From NCBI GenBank assembly GCA_050084515.1, contig CM114274.1:28768001-28832000 (forward strand): a DNA stretch of 64,000 nt, read 5' to 3'. The translations under genes and the position numbers were made by a program. Shown piece after piece: positions 1 to 11,487 of the stretch; the stretch's first letter is position 1, and each line of letters begins with the position of its first letter. Source of the DNA: Blasia pusilla (lineage: Eukaryota; Marchantiophyta; Marchantiopsida; Blasiales). A model generated the notes under the pieces. That model saw nothing but the letters and a program-made list of their open reading frames with translations. It had not been told where the DNA came from and made no database searches.

Positions 1-1715
1 ACGACAGAGAATAGAAATCTTCCGATATCCCTTTGAGATCAGGCCTTTCCGCCATCTCAGGCTGCATCGCATCTGGGGACTTTGACCCCGTGAGCTCTGA
101 GTTCTATGCTGGAAATTGGGCAGATATGGAAAAACTGCAGCCTTTAGAAAAGAGATTGCTTTTCCCCCCAAATTTCGTGCCGACATGCCACTCGTCGTGT
201 GTCCACGCACTCCTCAGACTCCGCTCCTCTTCCTCCCCAGTCCCGCCGATACCCTTCCGACTCCGCGCCGGCAAGTACGGAACGACTCCAGTCGCCACAC
301 ATGTCAGTGGAGTGCGGCAGTGCACCCGGACTCTCGCAGCGCACCGCGCATGTCAGTGAGCCTAAGGGACGCAGACGCCCACGTCGTTGTCCATCGTTAT
401 AGCTTAGCGATCTGCTTCACAAATATTCTCTCTGGGGCTCGGGCGTGAGCGAGCAGTAATCGCTGCGTGGAGTTCCCTCCGATGGGTGGGCACTACTTGC
501 GCAGCTAGATGTCAAAGCAGCTTGTAAGTCGTGATTCCCCCAATTTTAGCTCCGTGAGCATCTCATTAATGAACACTGATGATTGCCGCTAGGCTCGCTC
601 GCTTGGCTGCTTTAGAGGGTGACTTTTCGGATCGCTTGCGACTCAACTGAAGCGATCTGGCATTCCACTGCGCCATTTCTTGGTAGATAGGGGTGGATCT
701 ACAGGTATTCTGCCGGTGTCAATAGGCCTTTGTAGATCTACTATACGAAATTTTTTTGGTGTCCTCTGTACAGTACATCTCATGAACTCGAAAAGGTCTT
801 CTACATTGATCGATGAAGCGAAGTCGCCGTGACGGATGCTTGTGGAAATCCAGATCGTATGATCAACTACTCCGGGAAAATCTATTGTGGTATCATATGA
901 AATTGCAATTTGGAGTGTGGCTCTGATCGATCGAGCTGGTCACCATGACAGATTCTTGTCAGAATTTAGATTTTGTGACCATCCCCCCAAGAAAATCTCA
1001 TGCGGGCCTCTGGTAACTGTATCATACGAACAGTTGCTTGCAATGGTCTTTTGATAGACCAAGCCAGCTGCCATGGCAAATGCTTGTCAAAATCTACATC
1101 TTGTGCTTCCTGAAATTCTTCGGACATCAATTTTGGGGTTGCTAGTTGTACGCTGAAAGCCCTTAATCATTGATCGTAAGTGAACTTTCCAATCGATCCT
1201 GAATTCCCTTTTGTCTCCACGGCAGTGACAAGCTGGTGGACTGTTGGAAAACTCATGATAATCGCATCGCGTTTTAATTCTATCCGGTCGATTCGGAATC
1301 CGAAACCACTACATGTCTACGTTTTCGATTCCTAGGCGATCACTACATTCACGATGTTCTATGTTATCTGGACCCACAGCGCTTAATATTCCACTCATTG
1401 ATCTGAAGGAGTATTCGACATTAGTATCATGTCATATCAATCGTAACGGAAGTCTTCTACCCTAAAAGCTAAAGAACGAACACCCTGATCCACTTGATCA
1501 GATCTACAATATCTGAACACGACCAGTTTTTTCCGAACGGCTCCACATGTTTTGGATCAAATCACGACGCATATATGCGAGTGGAATGTGAAGTACCTGA
1601 TCTGCAGTTTCTCACTTTATCATGCACCAGATTCGTCATCCCTTTCCAGCATCCTGTGCCCATTGCGAGGTTCCACCTTTACTGCAAATCCCCGGTCATC
1701 TATGCAGTATTATAA
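1..1715. other. Unassigned leading region
   Basis: No ORF in this stretch resembles a family I recognise. The first 450 bases are GC-richer and could be leader or promoter sequence of a gene lying outside the window, but nothing in the sequence proves it. No tRNA, repeat array or transposon terminus was seen. Confidence 0.3.
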
Positions 1716-2372
1716 TCAGAGTGCTGCAGCTATACGCGGAGATATGTGGTCATCAACCACGCCGACCCCGATTAAATTCTTATTCTCATTTCTCACCGAC
1801 ATAAGCAGTACAGGAGAACCCGAATAGTTCGTGGCCAATTGCAAGGATGTACCATCACCTTCGAAGTTAACAATTATGTCATTTCCCAGTGCACATGATG
1901 AGAATATATGCCGAACAAAGGTGAAAGCAAGAATCAACGAGTTGGGACAAGAAAGTCCCCTATTTTGACTGTCTTTATGTCATCCAGGGAAGCAAGCAAG
2001 CCAATACAACCATGAGAGTCGTAGTACGCGTCAAAATAGGAACATTGTAGAATCTCCCACAGGAATAGATTTCTTGAGCTCAACTTAACTAGAGAACGCC
2101 TGTCATTTGATAATGCATTCTAGGGTTCTCTGAACTTGATAAGTGGACGTGTTCCATTTCATTGCAGAAGAATATTGAGTCTCGAGCTCGTCCATAATGC
2201 ACAAGACCGCTTGCCAAGGATTCATCTTCTCTGACCTCCAAAGACAGTCTTCGTTTCTCCTCACTAATAGAAATAAGTTACACATCTCTACTTCTAAAAT
2301 GAAGCGAAAATGTAACGTACGGTGGTCAGCCACAATGGAAAACCAGCAATACTCAGAATTCTCATCCACCAC
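1716..2372 (-). CDS. Candidate exons of an unknown minus-strand gene
   Basis: Two open stretches on the minus strand, 2103-2372 (89 codons) and 1716-1937 (73 codons), have a protein-like residue mix. The first reads a line such as NPWQAVLCIMDELETQYSS. The second ends in GVGVVDDHISPRIAAAL and a stop. No splice pair joining them in frame was established, and I do not recognise the family. The spacing would suit two exons of one gene with its 3' end near 1716. They could equally be chance ORFs, since neither has a diagnostic motif. Confidence 0.25.
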
Positions 2373-3031
2373 AATCTAGATATATGTGGGTGAACGAATG
2401 AAATATAGTCAGGCCAAAATAATTCAATCTTTGGCCTTCATCAGCAGTACATTTCAGCCGCCATCGAGGGATTGGATTTCTCGCCGCTATATTTCACTTT
2501 CCGTCAGCAGATAAAGATGATATGACGTCATGCAAAACAGAATATGACGGAACGTCCCCAGAAGAATCTCCACAGCCAAGTCTGAAATATAACAATCAAT
2601 CCCGAAGATGCCCACAGGAACTGGATCTCCTGAAAATTACGGCTTCTTGGCGTGGCCTCTCCCACCACGCGCGCCAAAGTTCACTGGACGAATCGATTGC
2701 TAGCCCATTGCGCGCTTGCGGGTGCAGTAAGCAAGGGCGTCCGTGGCTATTTCAAGAATCCACGGCCGCTTGACAGTGCCATTCCACTCCTCGCACGAAG
2801 ATTCCGGAACATGACGTGTGCTCGCCATTGCTGTCCAATTCAACCGCCCGGAGCATCGGGCATTTGTTTCAGTTCTTTTTTTCACTCTGCTCAAACAGAA
2901 ATATCCACTAGAAGCCTGAGAAGAATGCTCCCCGCATCGCATCCACCTTCTTTCAAGGAGAGCAGTTCGCGGGGATCTGCCACTCGCACTTATCACCTAA
3001 AAACGATCGCCGCTACCCATTGGCGCTACCT
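2373..3031. other. Unassigned region before the Helitron
   Basis: This is balanced-composition DNA. A minus-strand 43-codon ORF in good start context (CAGCAATGGCG, reading MASTRHVPESS) lies inside 2700-2830 but matches nothing I know. A plus-strand ORF at 2652-3086 overlaps it and has no recognisable domain. Composition changes abruptly to AT-rich at about 3085. Confidence 0.3.
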
Positions 3032-3081
3032 TATCCCTGTAAACAAAGGGTCGGCTACTGCCGACACTTTGGGTTGGGATA
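3032..3081. repeat. Imperfect inverted repeat at the Helitron-side boundary
   Basis: The core stem is AAAGGGTCGGC (3045-3055) against GCCGACACTTT (3060-3070), with a TACT loop and one mismatch. An outer pair, TATCCC (3032-3037) and GGGATA (3076-3081), extends it. It sits exactly where mixed-composition DNA gives way to AT-rich transposon DNA. Helitrons end in a short hairpin followed by CTRR at the 3' end, and this element reads on the minus strand, so its 3' end should lie here. I see no CTRR at the expected distance, so terminal status is only possible. Confidence 0.5.
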
Positions 3082-3249
3082 TATAATTTTTTATTTAGAT
3101 AATAAAATATATTAAATTTTTAGTCAAAGTAGACCTGGAACATTATGTTAGATCTAACATTGCAGGATATGCAACAACGGTAATTTTGATAATTATCAAA
3201 TAAACATTTAAAAAATTGTGGACCTCTACTACTAGCATGAAAAGAATTT

Positions 3250-4245
3250 CAAATAATTAAATGTGTTATCATTTATGTAAATTAAAGACATTAGTAATTG
3301 CGACATAATTTTGGCATTGATCAAATTTTCAATAGTATTTTTTGTTGTAGAATAGATGAACCCCTCAAGAAGTCGATATCATTCCACTTATCATTATCAC
3401 ATCTTTATATAATTTCAATCAAATCATTAAATTTTTTATTTTTAATAATCATCGTATCAGGAATTCTTATAAAATCATTTCCAAACTCATAATGGAATGG
3501 CATTCGACAGCCTGCAAATCCATCTTGCTCATGTCGTGCTTCTCCTAAACAAAATTTGACAAAAAAGGAATGAATACATCTTAATGAAAAATCCATGAGA
3601 TAGCAAAAGCAACACAAAGAGGTTCAATCATTGTTACCTTGCAAACAATTCATTCTTATGTTGGTGGTGAGTTTTATTATTCTCACATGAGTCCAAATAA
3701 GAGATCTCCTAAGGGTTGCACGTACAACAGTTGGCCAATTACCATGACAACTTCTCCTTGTAGTACGTCATGGTACTTGTCCGAACCACCAAACCCATGA
3801 TATCTTGGAAGATATGATTAACAGCCTCAAAAACATGATGTTGGGTCCGTGGAGCTTCATCCCATACGATCAACTTTGCATTTTGCATAAGGCGTGCAAT
3901 CTCACTATTAACAGATAAGCTAGAAAACACACAATAAATCAAAAAGTAAGAAATATTTATGCACAATATATATAAATAATACAAAATTTTAGAATTGAAT
4001 TAGAGTAATAACAAAAATTTTGACATAAACTTACTTGCAAGTAGACGATTCATGTATTTGAATAATAATCTTAAATCGAGAATGAGCATTACAACGTCCA
4101 TGGAGTAACAAAACAACTATACCAAAAGATGCAACTCCAAGAGAAATATAACCCTTGCTTTGTACGCTAGCAAGAAGAAGATTGTATAAGAAGGTTTTTC
4201 CCGTTCCACCAGAACCATCAATGAAGAATAACTTCCCCTAATAAG
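3250..4245 (-). pseudogene. PIF1-like helicase part of the Helitron, truncated
   Basis: PIF1 helicases are 5'-3' ATP-dependent DNA helicases that unwind DNA during rolling-circle transposition. Walker A (GSGGTGKT) is encoded at 4193-4216, followed by an SLGVASFGI segment. Walker B with LIVWDEAPRTQHH lies at about 3844-3873, then FEAVNHIFQDIM. Expected next is the FGGDxRQ segment; here that stretch is collapsed near 3735 and the frame changes to ATLRRSLIWTHVRIIKL. The RIPD motif (FIRIPDTMII) is at 3405-3617, and a segment ending NAKIM lies near 3310. The domain then stops: the C-terminal motifs with KAQGQT and YVALSRV are absent before the composition boundary at about 3085. It cannot encode an active helicase. 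Confidence 0.85.
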
Positions 4246-4416
4246 ATCCAAATTAGCCACCATATATAGATATTAAAGAATTAAAACTTAGAAATAACTC
4301 TAAAAATAGCATAATATATATATAATGCACTTAGAGAAGGTGACGCATCATTTACACATCCGATATAGCTTGTACGTTGTCCATCATTGAATAAAATCTC
4401 CCCTCATTGAACACCA

Positions 4417-5500
4417 TCAACAAGCATGCATTTCATGATCATAGCAAAACTCTTCTTCATCTAAGCGCGAGATCGATATATCCCGAGTAAAAAAGTTAGG
4501 TTGAGGCATGTCGGGGAAATCTGCCTTAATTTTACCATGATCTTGAAAATGGTAATGGATCTCTAATAATGCAGCATTAATAGTTTGAGGATCTAAAGGA
4601 TGATTAGAAATTCCAATTCTCGACATCAAATTAAAAAAAATCTTAAAGAAAAACATAAAAATGAATAGAAATTTGTAATAAAAAAGTGAATAATTAAACA
4701 ATATATAGAAGACATGAATATTACCTCACGCCTTTGATGTAAGAGATATTCTATTGGTGAAACTAAGAAACGTTCCCATACCATACCAAGTAGTACATAA
4801 GGCGTGTTGTCTAGAAGAATAATGACAAAGAGCAAATGCAATGAATAACGAGTACAAATTTGAACCGCCTCTTCAAAGCATGAAAAAATCTCCCTCTTGT
4901 CTTCTAATAATCCCATTTGAATAGCCATTTTCTTAAAAGTAAAAGGAACAACATTATCAATGGTCCTTAAATCTTGATAAGATTGAGCTCCTCTCACATG
5001 ATGAAGAAGTAATCGTAGCCAATGATGGTCCCCTTCACCTATATTAATTAACATACAATTAAAATATTAAATAACCCCAGAAAAGAAGAGAATAATCTTA
5101 TATTAAGTTAAACATTTACTTTGTGCATTAGAAACAAACACATAGGAGAAAGTTCATCTAGGTTAGTCATATACAAACGTCCCATAGGATCTCCACATCC
5201 TTTTCTTCCACGTTTACGTTGAACCCAAGTCTTCTTATTCCAAGAGTAATGAGAAGGAAATTTCAAATAAAAGAGTTTTGGAGCCATAGGATCAAATACA
5301 TTAGTTCCAAACAATTGAGTGAGAGTGGTCTCCTTATTGCGTACATTCTAGAATATTACCCAAGGAGTCTCGATCATAAAAATATACCATCAGGCTATCA
5401 AGTAGATGAACAATCATTTGTATAATACTTGGTTGCTCAGCGTGTAGAATAAACTTGAAGGTTCTCCAACAAGCTTCTGAAGAAGAAACATACCTTAAAA
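4417..5500 (-). pseudogene. Helitron RepHel linker between Rep and helicase
   Basis: Minus-strand peptides match the conserved region preceding the PIF1 domain of Helitron proteins. From high to low coordinates they are SEACWRTFKFILHAEQPS with VHLLDSL (about 5380-5480), then LFGTNVFDPMAPKLFYLKFP and GRLYMTNLDELSP (5108-5330), then GEGDHHWLRLLLHHVRGA with YQDLRTIDN and FTFKKMAIQMGLLEDKRE (4780-5054), and PQTINAALLEIHYHFQDHG (4417-4620). The pieces sit in different frames separated by AT-rich gaps. Some gaps may be introns and at least one boundary (about 5330) is a stop or frame change. The order and spacing are as expected, so I read this as one decayed gene continuing into the helicase at 4245. 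Confidence 0.8.
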
Positions 5501-5939
5501 GACAATAAAGTAAATATAGTTAGAGCCCAACCTTTCAATATTTTGAGATAATTTCAAAATAACATACAAAAAATTAAAGCCAAGTATCTCGCATCAAGAT
5601 ATAAGGATGTCTCATCAATAATATCTTATGTAGTTGTACTTCTTTCCAATGTATAGGATATGATATCTAATCCCTTACATACGTACTTATAGAAGTATTT
5701 CACAACCAATATGTTATTCGTAATCTCCAAATTTATATGGCAATCAAACAAGGTACTTAATATCAGATTATACGGAACCACCCAACGATTGTCAAAGTCA
5801 TGATTTGACTTATGAATCGACCTACCATTATCACATCTACATTAACACAAATATAGAAAATACTAAAAAAAAACTTCGGAAGATATACTGCTATGATATT
5901 CAAAAAATTAAAACAAAGGACAAGATGATTACCGCTTAT

Positions 5940-7445
5940 AAATAGAATATCCATCCTCATTCTCCATTGTCATCAACGTAAATTGCATTGGGTAGCTCTG
6001 AGAACATATTTTAGGTGTTTTATCAATATACGTTGCATTGGGATGAAGTACTCCACATGGTCCATATATCAAACAAATCTCACAATCGCATGAAGTTTCG
6101 GATGAGTAGTCGAATCAGGAATCTCGGTATAAATATTGGATTCTCAATATCCACTTCTCTCAGCACCATCTATATGATCTGCCCCCATATATGAGGAGAA
6201 GCCTAGATTGATAGTTCCAACTTTGACGTCGAAGCAATCATAGTAATATGACGTACTATGTGGTTTATGGAATAGCGTTACTAGGATTATCTAACCCTAT
6301 ATTGCATCAGGGTGCCCCGCACCCTGATGCAATATAGGGTTAGGGAATCTTAGATGCAAAAATTTTCTATAAATAGAAACAAAGAAAATAGGTAAAAAAT
6401 TATAGTTTCTTTAGTAGTGAAATAGTCACAAGCCGCAGCGGTAGCGCATTCTCGTATCTCACTTCCGTCTCTAGGAAAAATAGCAGCAATCTCCGAAGCA
6501 ATAGGCAATGTGTATCGTTTCGCATCAAGCCCTCGCTTACTACCCTTGAAGAAAATATGAAAATACGCATTACGTAAGTCCATGGCCACATATGGAAAGA
6601 TATCGACATATGGATTATGAACATGTAACATATCTTGTAATCCCCTCAAGATCTCAACCCTCAATCAATCATAATTGTGTTGATTCATGATCCTTCTCCT
6701 TTGTTCAATTTGATACTCATCATCATGAACATGAACTCGTGCAAATTGTGGAGAATTACGATCTATGCATTAAGTGGTCCGATAGCATGATAGATGCCAC
6801 CTTGAGTTCTTAAGTTCTCTGCATCACCCCCATGCTCTTTAACATGTGCTCTAGTAGATGAAAATTGGAGAGCACTATTATAGGCACGGGCATTACGCAA
6901 AAAATGCAGAGTATTTGACGTAACATCCAAAATCAACTCCAATAGAAAAGGAGGTGAAGCCTTCAAATATGGTAATTGAACCTTACCATGCTCACAACAC
7001 ATCCCAAACGGAGAGCTTGGAGACTTTGATGACTTAACTCTCCCGCACTTCCAATAAAGCGCTTTGCAAGTTAAACACATATGATTCATATGTCCAATGC
7101 TATGACGGCTTGTCATACAATCAATACGATCTTCCAACCGAGGAATTTGGATATGTTTCTCTTCAAATTCATATATACGTGCAATATTCAATAACTCCTA
7201 AAGTCCACCACCCTTCCACATGTCACATTTGGAACTTCAGATTATACACGATCTTTGTTTGCCTCTGTGTATACCTTAGGACAATTATTTTCACGTATAA
7301 TATTTCTTCTTGAAAAATCGCCAAAATGTCCTCCATGAGGTAATCCAACCAAATTGACTTGCCTCCGTCTTAAGTCTTTAGCTCGTGCAACCCAAAGCAT
7401 ATCATGTAGTTTTTTAGGGTTGGAAGGAAGACAAAGACTACAAAG
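5940..7445 (-). pseudogene. Helitron-like N / Rep region, decayed
   Basis: The segment at 6763-7191 carries a cysteine-rich stretch (HMCLTCKALYWKCGR) followed by CCEHGKVQLPYLKASPPFLLELI, NARAYNSALQFSSTRAHV and GGIYHAIGPLNA, the hallmark order of the Helitron-like N domain. It continues in another frame as NSPQFARVHVHDDEYQIEQRRR and, after a TGA, as 6350-6660 (LRGLQDMLHVHNPYVDIFPYV, YTLPIASEIAAIFPRDGSEI). Further on, EIPDSTTHPKLHAIV (about 6090-6135) and YGPCGVLHPNA with MENEDGYSIYKR (5940-6065) match the end of the Rep region. The stretch that should hold the HUH histidines (about 6200-6260) reads without HxH, so nuclease activity is lost. A 53-bp hairpin interrupts this part of the gene. Confidence 0.8.
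6291..6343. repeat. Perfect 25-bp inverted repeat hairpin
   Basis: Arms at 6291-6315 and 6319-6343 are perfectly complementary over 25 bases, with a 3-base loop (CCC). Each arm starts CTAACCCTATATTGCATCAG when read inward. The pairing stops sharply at both ends. It lies within the decayed Rep part of the Helitron, between two recognisable coding blocks, in what may be intron or inserted DNA. Confidence 0.95.
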
Positions 7446-7681
7446 AACACAATTTTCAAAATCTAATTAGAAAAGACGATAATTAAACGTCAAGAAATAA
7501 GAAAATTATAGAAATAAATAAAAGGTTGTAGAAGAGAGTATACACTAGAGATTGTTTAATAACAATCATCAACTAAAGGACTACATCATCGGTCCTTATT
7601 ATAGGCCTGAAAAACAACCAAATTTGGCCTATACATACGTAAAGTTTGTGTTGTGGAAGAAAAAAATATAAAACATAACTA

Positions 7682-9466
7682 TACCTTATATTATCTTCAA
7701 CATCAATGTCATCGATTCTAGCCGTAGTTGTAGGAGCTACTACTTCCTCAAATGGAACAAGACCTATTCCAATAGATATATTTGGCCTTATTGATGAACC
7801 ACCAATACTTGCCCCATTAGTTAGCTCTAGCATATCAGCATGTCTGCGTCTTTGGTTGAGGGTTGGAAGCAAAAGGAAGACTACAATAAAAACAATTATT
7901 ATAGCGTTAGTCATGAGACTTTCACGTTAGAATAACAAGAAACTTTTAAAAAATAACAAGAGAGTCATAGAATAGAAACGTATATAGGAGAGGACATAAG
8001 CACAACATTAGAAGGCTCAACCACATTCGATACACTTGTTACTGGCCTGCAAAACAAACATTGTCAATATATAAACTACGTAATCCAAATTAGATAAAAC
8101 ATTATAATCTTGATATACAAAATTAAAAGAAATAAAGTAAAACGATACCTCATATCCATATTCACATGTCTTTGACTTTGTCCTTGAGGTCTCGCAACTT
8201 TAAGCATGGCACATACTCGTGCTGGATTTGAACGTCTACAAAATAAAAGAAAGAATAAAAAATTTTAGAAATTGAATATTTTTTCCCATAATATACATCA
8301 TGAATTATAATCTCTTAAAATTAAAGTATTGCTAAAAAACCTCACATTTCCGATGTTGTTCTTGTATAAGCTAAGGATGTACAAAATGGGTATCTTGAAG
8401 CGCTCGCCTTTTCCTTTGAGCCTTTGCCTTTTTAGCCTTCTTAGATGCAAGATGCATGTTGCGCTCAACGTTCGTAATGTCAAGCAAAGGCCTTTTACTA
8501 TTTTACCGTGATACTTGATCCATATCCATCATATGATAAATTTTTCTGCAGAAAATATTTTCTTCAATTAAATAAAAAAAGTAGATTTTTAGAAAAGAAC
8601 AACATAAATAATTCACCAAAAATGGTAAGTTTTTTTATACATCATATTTCAGAAAGATAATGAATCTACTATCAAGTGAGACTCAATAGTACTCATTTCA
8701 CTTGAGTCATCAGAGTTAAAGGAATGACCACTACTAAGAATCCAAGACCCAGATCCTAAGGCGTCTTGTACACAGGAATGGCCAGAAGATATGGGCTCAG
8801 AGAAAAGAATGCAATCATTAGTCGAACCTGTATCTCCTTCTTCCCCCTCATCTTGGGATAACACAACGTTACTACCTTGATTAATAGGTTCTACTATAGG
8901 CGTTGATAGAAATCTTGATACATTTCCTTCAAACACTTGTCTTACATCCTCAATTGGTACTATCATGTACTTATTATCTACCTCCTCATAAAAAATAGGC
9001 GTTGGAATGTAGCCATCACTCAAAACTTGTACAACATCGATTCACTCAAGATTTATAGGTATAGGCTCATATGTTTCTTCACCGAGAGGAACATACGACT
9101 CATTATCACCATCCAACATCAAACCTCCAATCTCATTACTATCACGAGTATTATCGATATCCTTATAATTGATATCCCTATATTCCCTATCAAACTCATC
9201 ATCGATATACCATCCCTCGGAATCATAAAGAGAGGTGGAATAGTACTCGACATCGTCAAGTTCTTCGAGACCACAAGATACTTCTATGGAGTCTTTCTCA
9301 TTACTATTAAGAGTACCCACAACTCCCTCACCTTTGCCAAATTCCCTACCTCAACCTCATCGAAAACATTAGGAGGAGAGGACAAAGTAGGCTCCACATG
9401 AGATGATTTTCTTTTTCTTTGCAAGCAACACAAAGAAAATTTATGCTCCTCATCTCTCTCTACCAT
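7682..9466 (-). pseudogene. N-terminal acidic/basic region of the Helitron protein
   Basis: The open stretches 9284-9466, 9042-9320 and 8649-9023 (minus strand) form an almost continuous acidic, Ser/Asp/Glu-rich coding stretch, broken by one frame change near 9300 and one TGA at 9042-9044. Below it, about 8390-8520 reads PLLDITNVE followed by a lysine/arginine-rich run (KKAKKAKAQRKRRALQ), a plausible nuclear signal. Shorter exon-like pieces bounded by AG and GT follow at about 8156-8235 (NPARVCAMLKVARPQGQSQ), 7980-8050 and 7685-7885. This suggests an intron-containing transposase gene. I infer membership from position and strand; the sequence itself is not a conserved domain. Confidence 0.5.
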
Positions 9467-9759
9467 ATATTCAAGACTTCCAATCTATATAGTTGTATTT
9501 GCAACTAAGTGCCTCTTGAATGTTGATGAGAGAGTTGACATGACACCAATTATGCAATATGATTGGCTGCAATGAAAAAATATTATCAAATTTTCAATGA
9601 GACTTCAACCAAGATAAATATTTAACCAAAATTGGAAAGTAAAACTATAGCAATTTTTTACATAAAACCTACCAAATTGATGAAAATCCTAAATTATTTC
9701 CACTCTTGTTCTAAGCCTGTCGCTTGGAAATTGAGGACCCTTCTGTTAAACTTGCTAGA

Positions 9760-9925
9760 GCGAGTAAAATGGAAACTAAATAGGTAGGGAGGGCAAGGTG
9801 GTAGAGCACGTAAAATGGAGGCTACACGTTTTAGAACGAGTAAAGTGGAGACTAAGCAAGTAAAATGGAAACCAAGCATGGTAGGTCCTTGCAAGGTGGT
9901 TGAGCAGATAAAATGGAGGCTACAC
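9760..9925. repeat. Five short repeats of a TAAAATGGARRCTA motif
   Basis: A motif close to GAGTAAAATGGAAACTA recurs at about 9762, 9807, 9838, 9858 and 9904, with variants TAAAATGGAGGCTACAC and TAAAGTGGAGACTAAGC. Copy spacing is irregular (20 to 46 bases). It lies just beyond the Helitron coding region and could be subterminal transposon sequence or a local duplication. Confidence 0.7.
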
Positions 9926-11019
9926 AAGCAGAAGGACATTCGGGACCAACACGCCTAGGCAGACACTCACCTACCTCACCTCCGCGTTGTGCTGCACTTC
10001 GAGGTCTCGCCCCCATATTTTCACTCTTGTGGCGTGGCCTGGCCGTAGAGGGTATGGTTGGGGGCGACTACTTGAGGAAGAACTGAACTCCCTTGGAAAA
10101 ATTTGTGGAAGCCAATCCACGGCCTGCCCAACAATTCATCCTCCACACGCGATATGGAGCCTGCAACTTGTAGGAAGGTTTTGGAATGCCCTAGCCAACC
10201 ATCCAGGACCTCCGTCTTGTCTAGGAAGGAATGTGTAGTAACAGGTAAATAATAACCCAGATTCTAGCCATGGACTTGAAGTACACTTGCGATCTAGAGG
10301 AGGATAAATTGAATAAGACATAGTAAAGAGCTTCAAGCGTGGATTCACTCCTAGAGTCAAATCGTCATGTTTTGGTTCAAAATTGTAACGGTTTATGTAG
10401 CACTTTGTTATGTCACGCATTCTTAATGTGTGTGCGAGCCTCTGCAAGGTTGCGAGCCCTCATGTTCCCCTGTGAGCCCTCTTGTTGTGCGCATTCCAGC
10501 AGCATCAGCAATGGGGCGCGCATTCCACCAACATAGAGTTGCGTTGGAGCTATGTTGTGGAGGGAATGTAGGAGGGGAGAAATCCTCGAGAGAGAGAATT
10601 CGGAAGCAAAGGTGATGTATAGGTAATCCATGAAGGGATATATCCTGAAGAGAAGAGTGGGAGGATCAATACTTTGACAGACAGAAAGCTAAAGCAGAAG
10701 GAATTTTGAAGTGAAGGTGTTTTGAAAGCTATCGCATTTATCGCGCATCTTACGAATGCCTCTTTCCTTGCAGTAGCCAAGATCATGGGGAACTTCAAAT
10801 GTACAATAGATTGATTTTCTCTTGCTTTAGATGCATTTTTTGATTTGGATTGGAGGTCTAGTGTACATGACTAGCATCAAGGAATTCTCTAGTCTGAAGT
10901 TGTAGACGATACCGATCATAACGTGCATTATGAACATCTATTTCCTTGTGGTACTAAAGATCATAGAGCTCGTCAAATTTATCGATCAAACAATAAAAAA
11001 AAGAGTGTGATCTGAGATC
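9926..11019. other. Unassigned intergenic DNA
   Basis: Several short overlapping ORFs occur on both strands, none with a recognisable domain. No repeat array or RNA gene was seen. Confidence 0.3.
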
Positions 11020-11049
11020 TTGTGCGTATGCCTTTGGCCCTCATACACA

Positions 11050-11454
11050 CCAGTTACAAATTTTTGGATCAACTGTGGGTCCGCTGAGAATGCAACAATG
11101 GATGATGTTGGCCTCTTCTCTCTTGATAGCCGATCTACATATATCTCAGAAGGCTTCCTAGTAAATACCACAACACAAACAAACTTTGATGCTGATCCAT
11201 ACCCTCAACTCCTAAAATCGACAAGTATCTTTCTTGGACAAGCAACGTACAAGCTACTTGTGGCCACCGATCGTTTCTAGGCTCGGATATGGTTCTTCCC
11301 TGTCACCTTTCACTGCTACGTTCCTAGAAATGACCTCTTCTTGATCATTGCCAATGACTACACCCTCATCACCAATCTCAGTGTGTACCAAAATCTTGGT
11401 TACAAGGAGTACCTGATTCTTGATCGGCCTTTGCCTCGGTTCTCGGTTGATTGA
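11050..11454 (+). pseudogene. Malectin-like receptor domain fragment (CrRLK1L-type)
   Basis: The plus-strand frame reads NFWINCGSAENATMDD from 11,059, then ATYKLLVATDRF, a TAG at 11,278-11,280, and in the same frame ARIWFFPVTFH, then LFLIIANDYTLITNLSVYQ and YKEYLILD, ending at TGA 11,452-11,454. This is the order of the N-terminal malectin-like domain of plant receptor kinases of the FERONIA/THESEUS (CrRLK1L) family: the N-x-x-INCGS opening, the R-[LI]-[YW]-F-[FY]-P strand, then the [TA]-N-x-[YF]-T-L-L segment. The stop falls where these proteins have an aromatic residue before ARI/VRL. No signal peptide, second malectin repeat, membrane helix or kinase follows; a (GA)n tract comes next. I read it as a broken gene fragment. 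The family call is from motif order, not a search. Confidence 0.7.
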
Positions 11455-11484
11455 GTCAGTTTTTTGGCAAAACAAAAAAGAGAT

Positions 11485-11487
<3 letters not shown>

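Larger units (their letters stand above)
3087..9500 (-). mobile_element. Degenerate Helitron (rolling-circle transposon)
   Basis: The minus strand encodes, in order from 9.5 kb down to 3.25 kb, a low-complexity acidic N-terminus, a basic segment, a Helitron-like N region, a Rep-to-helicase linker and a PIF1-like helicase. This is the domain order of plant Helitron RepHel proteins. The reading frame is broken by stops, frame changes and intron-like gaps, the C-terminal helicase motifs are absent, and I could not find an intact HUH histidine pair. The element is AT-rich against its flanks. Its low-coordinate border is near 3085; the high-coordinate border lies somewhere between 9.47 and 9.96 kb and could not be fixed. 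Confidence 0.8.
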
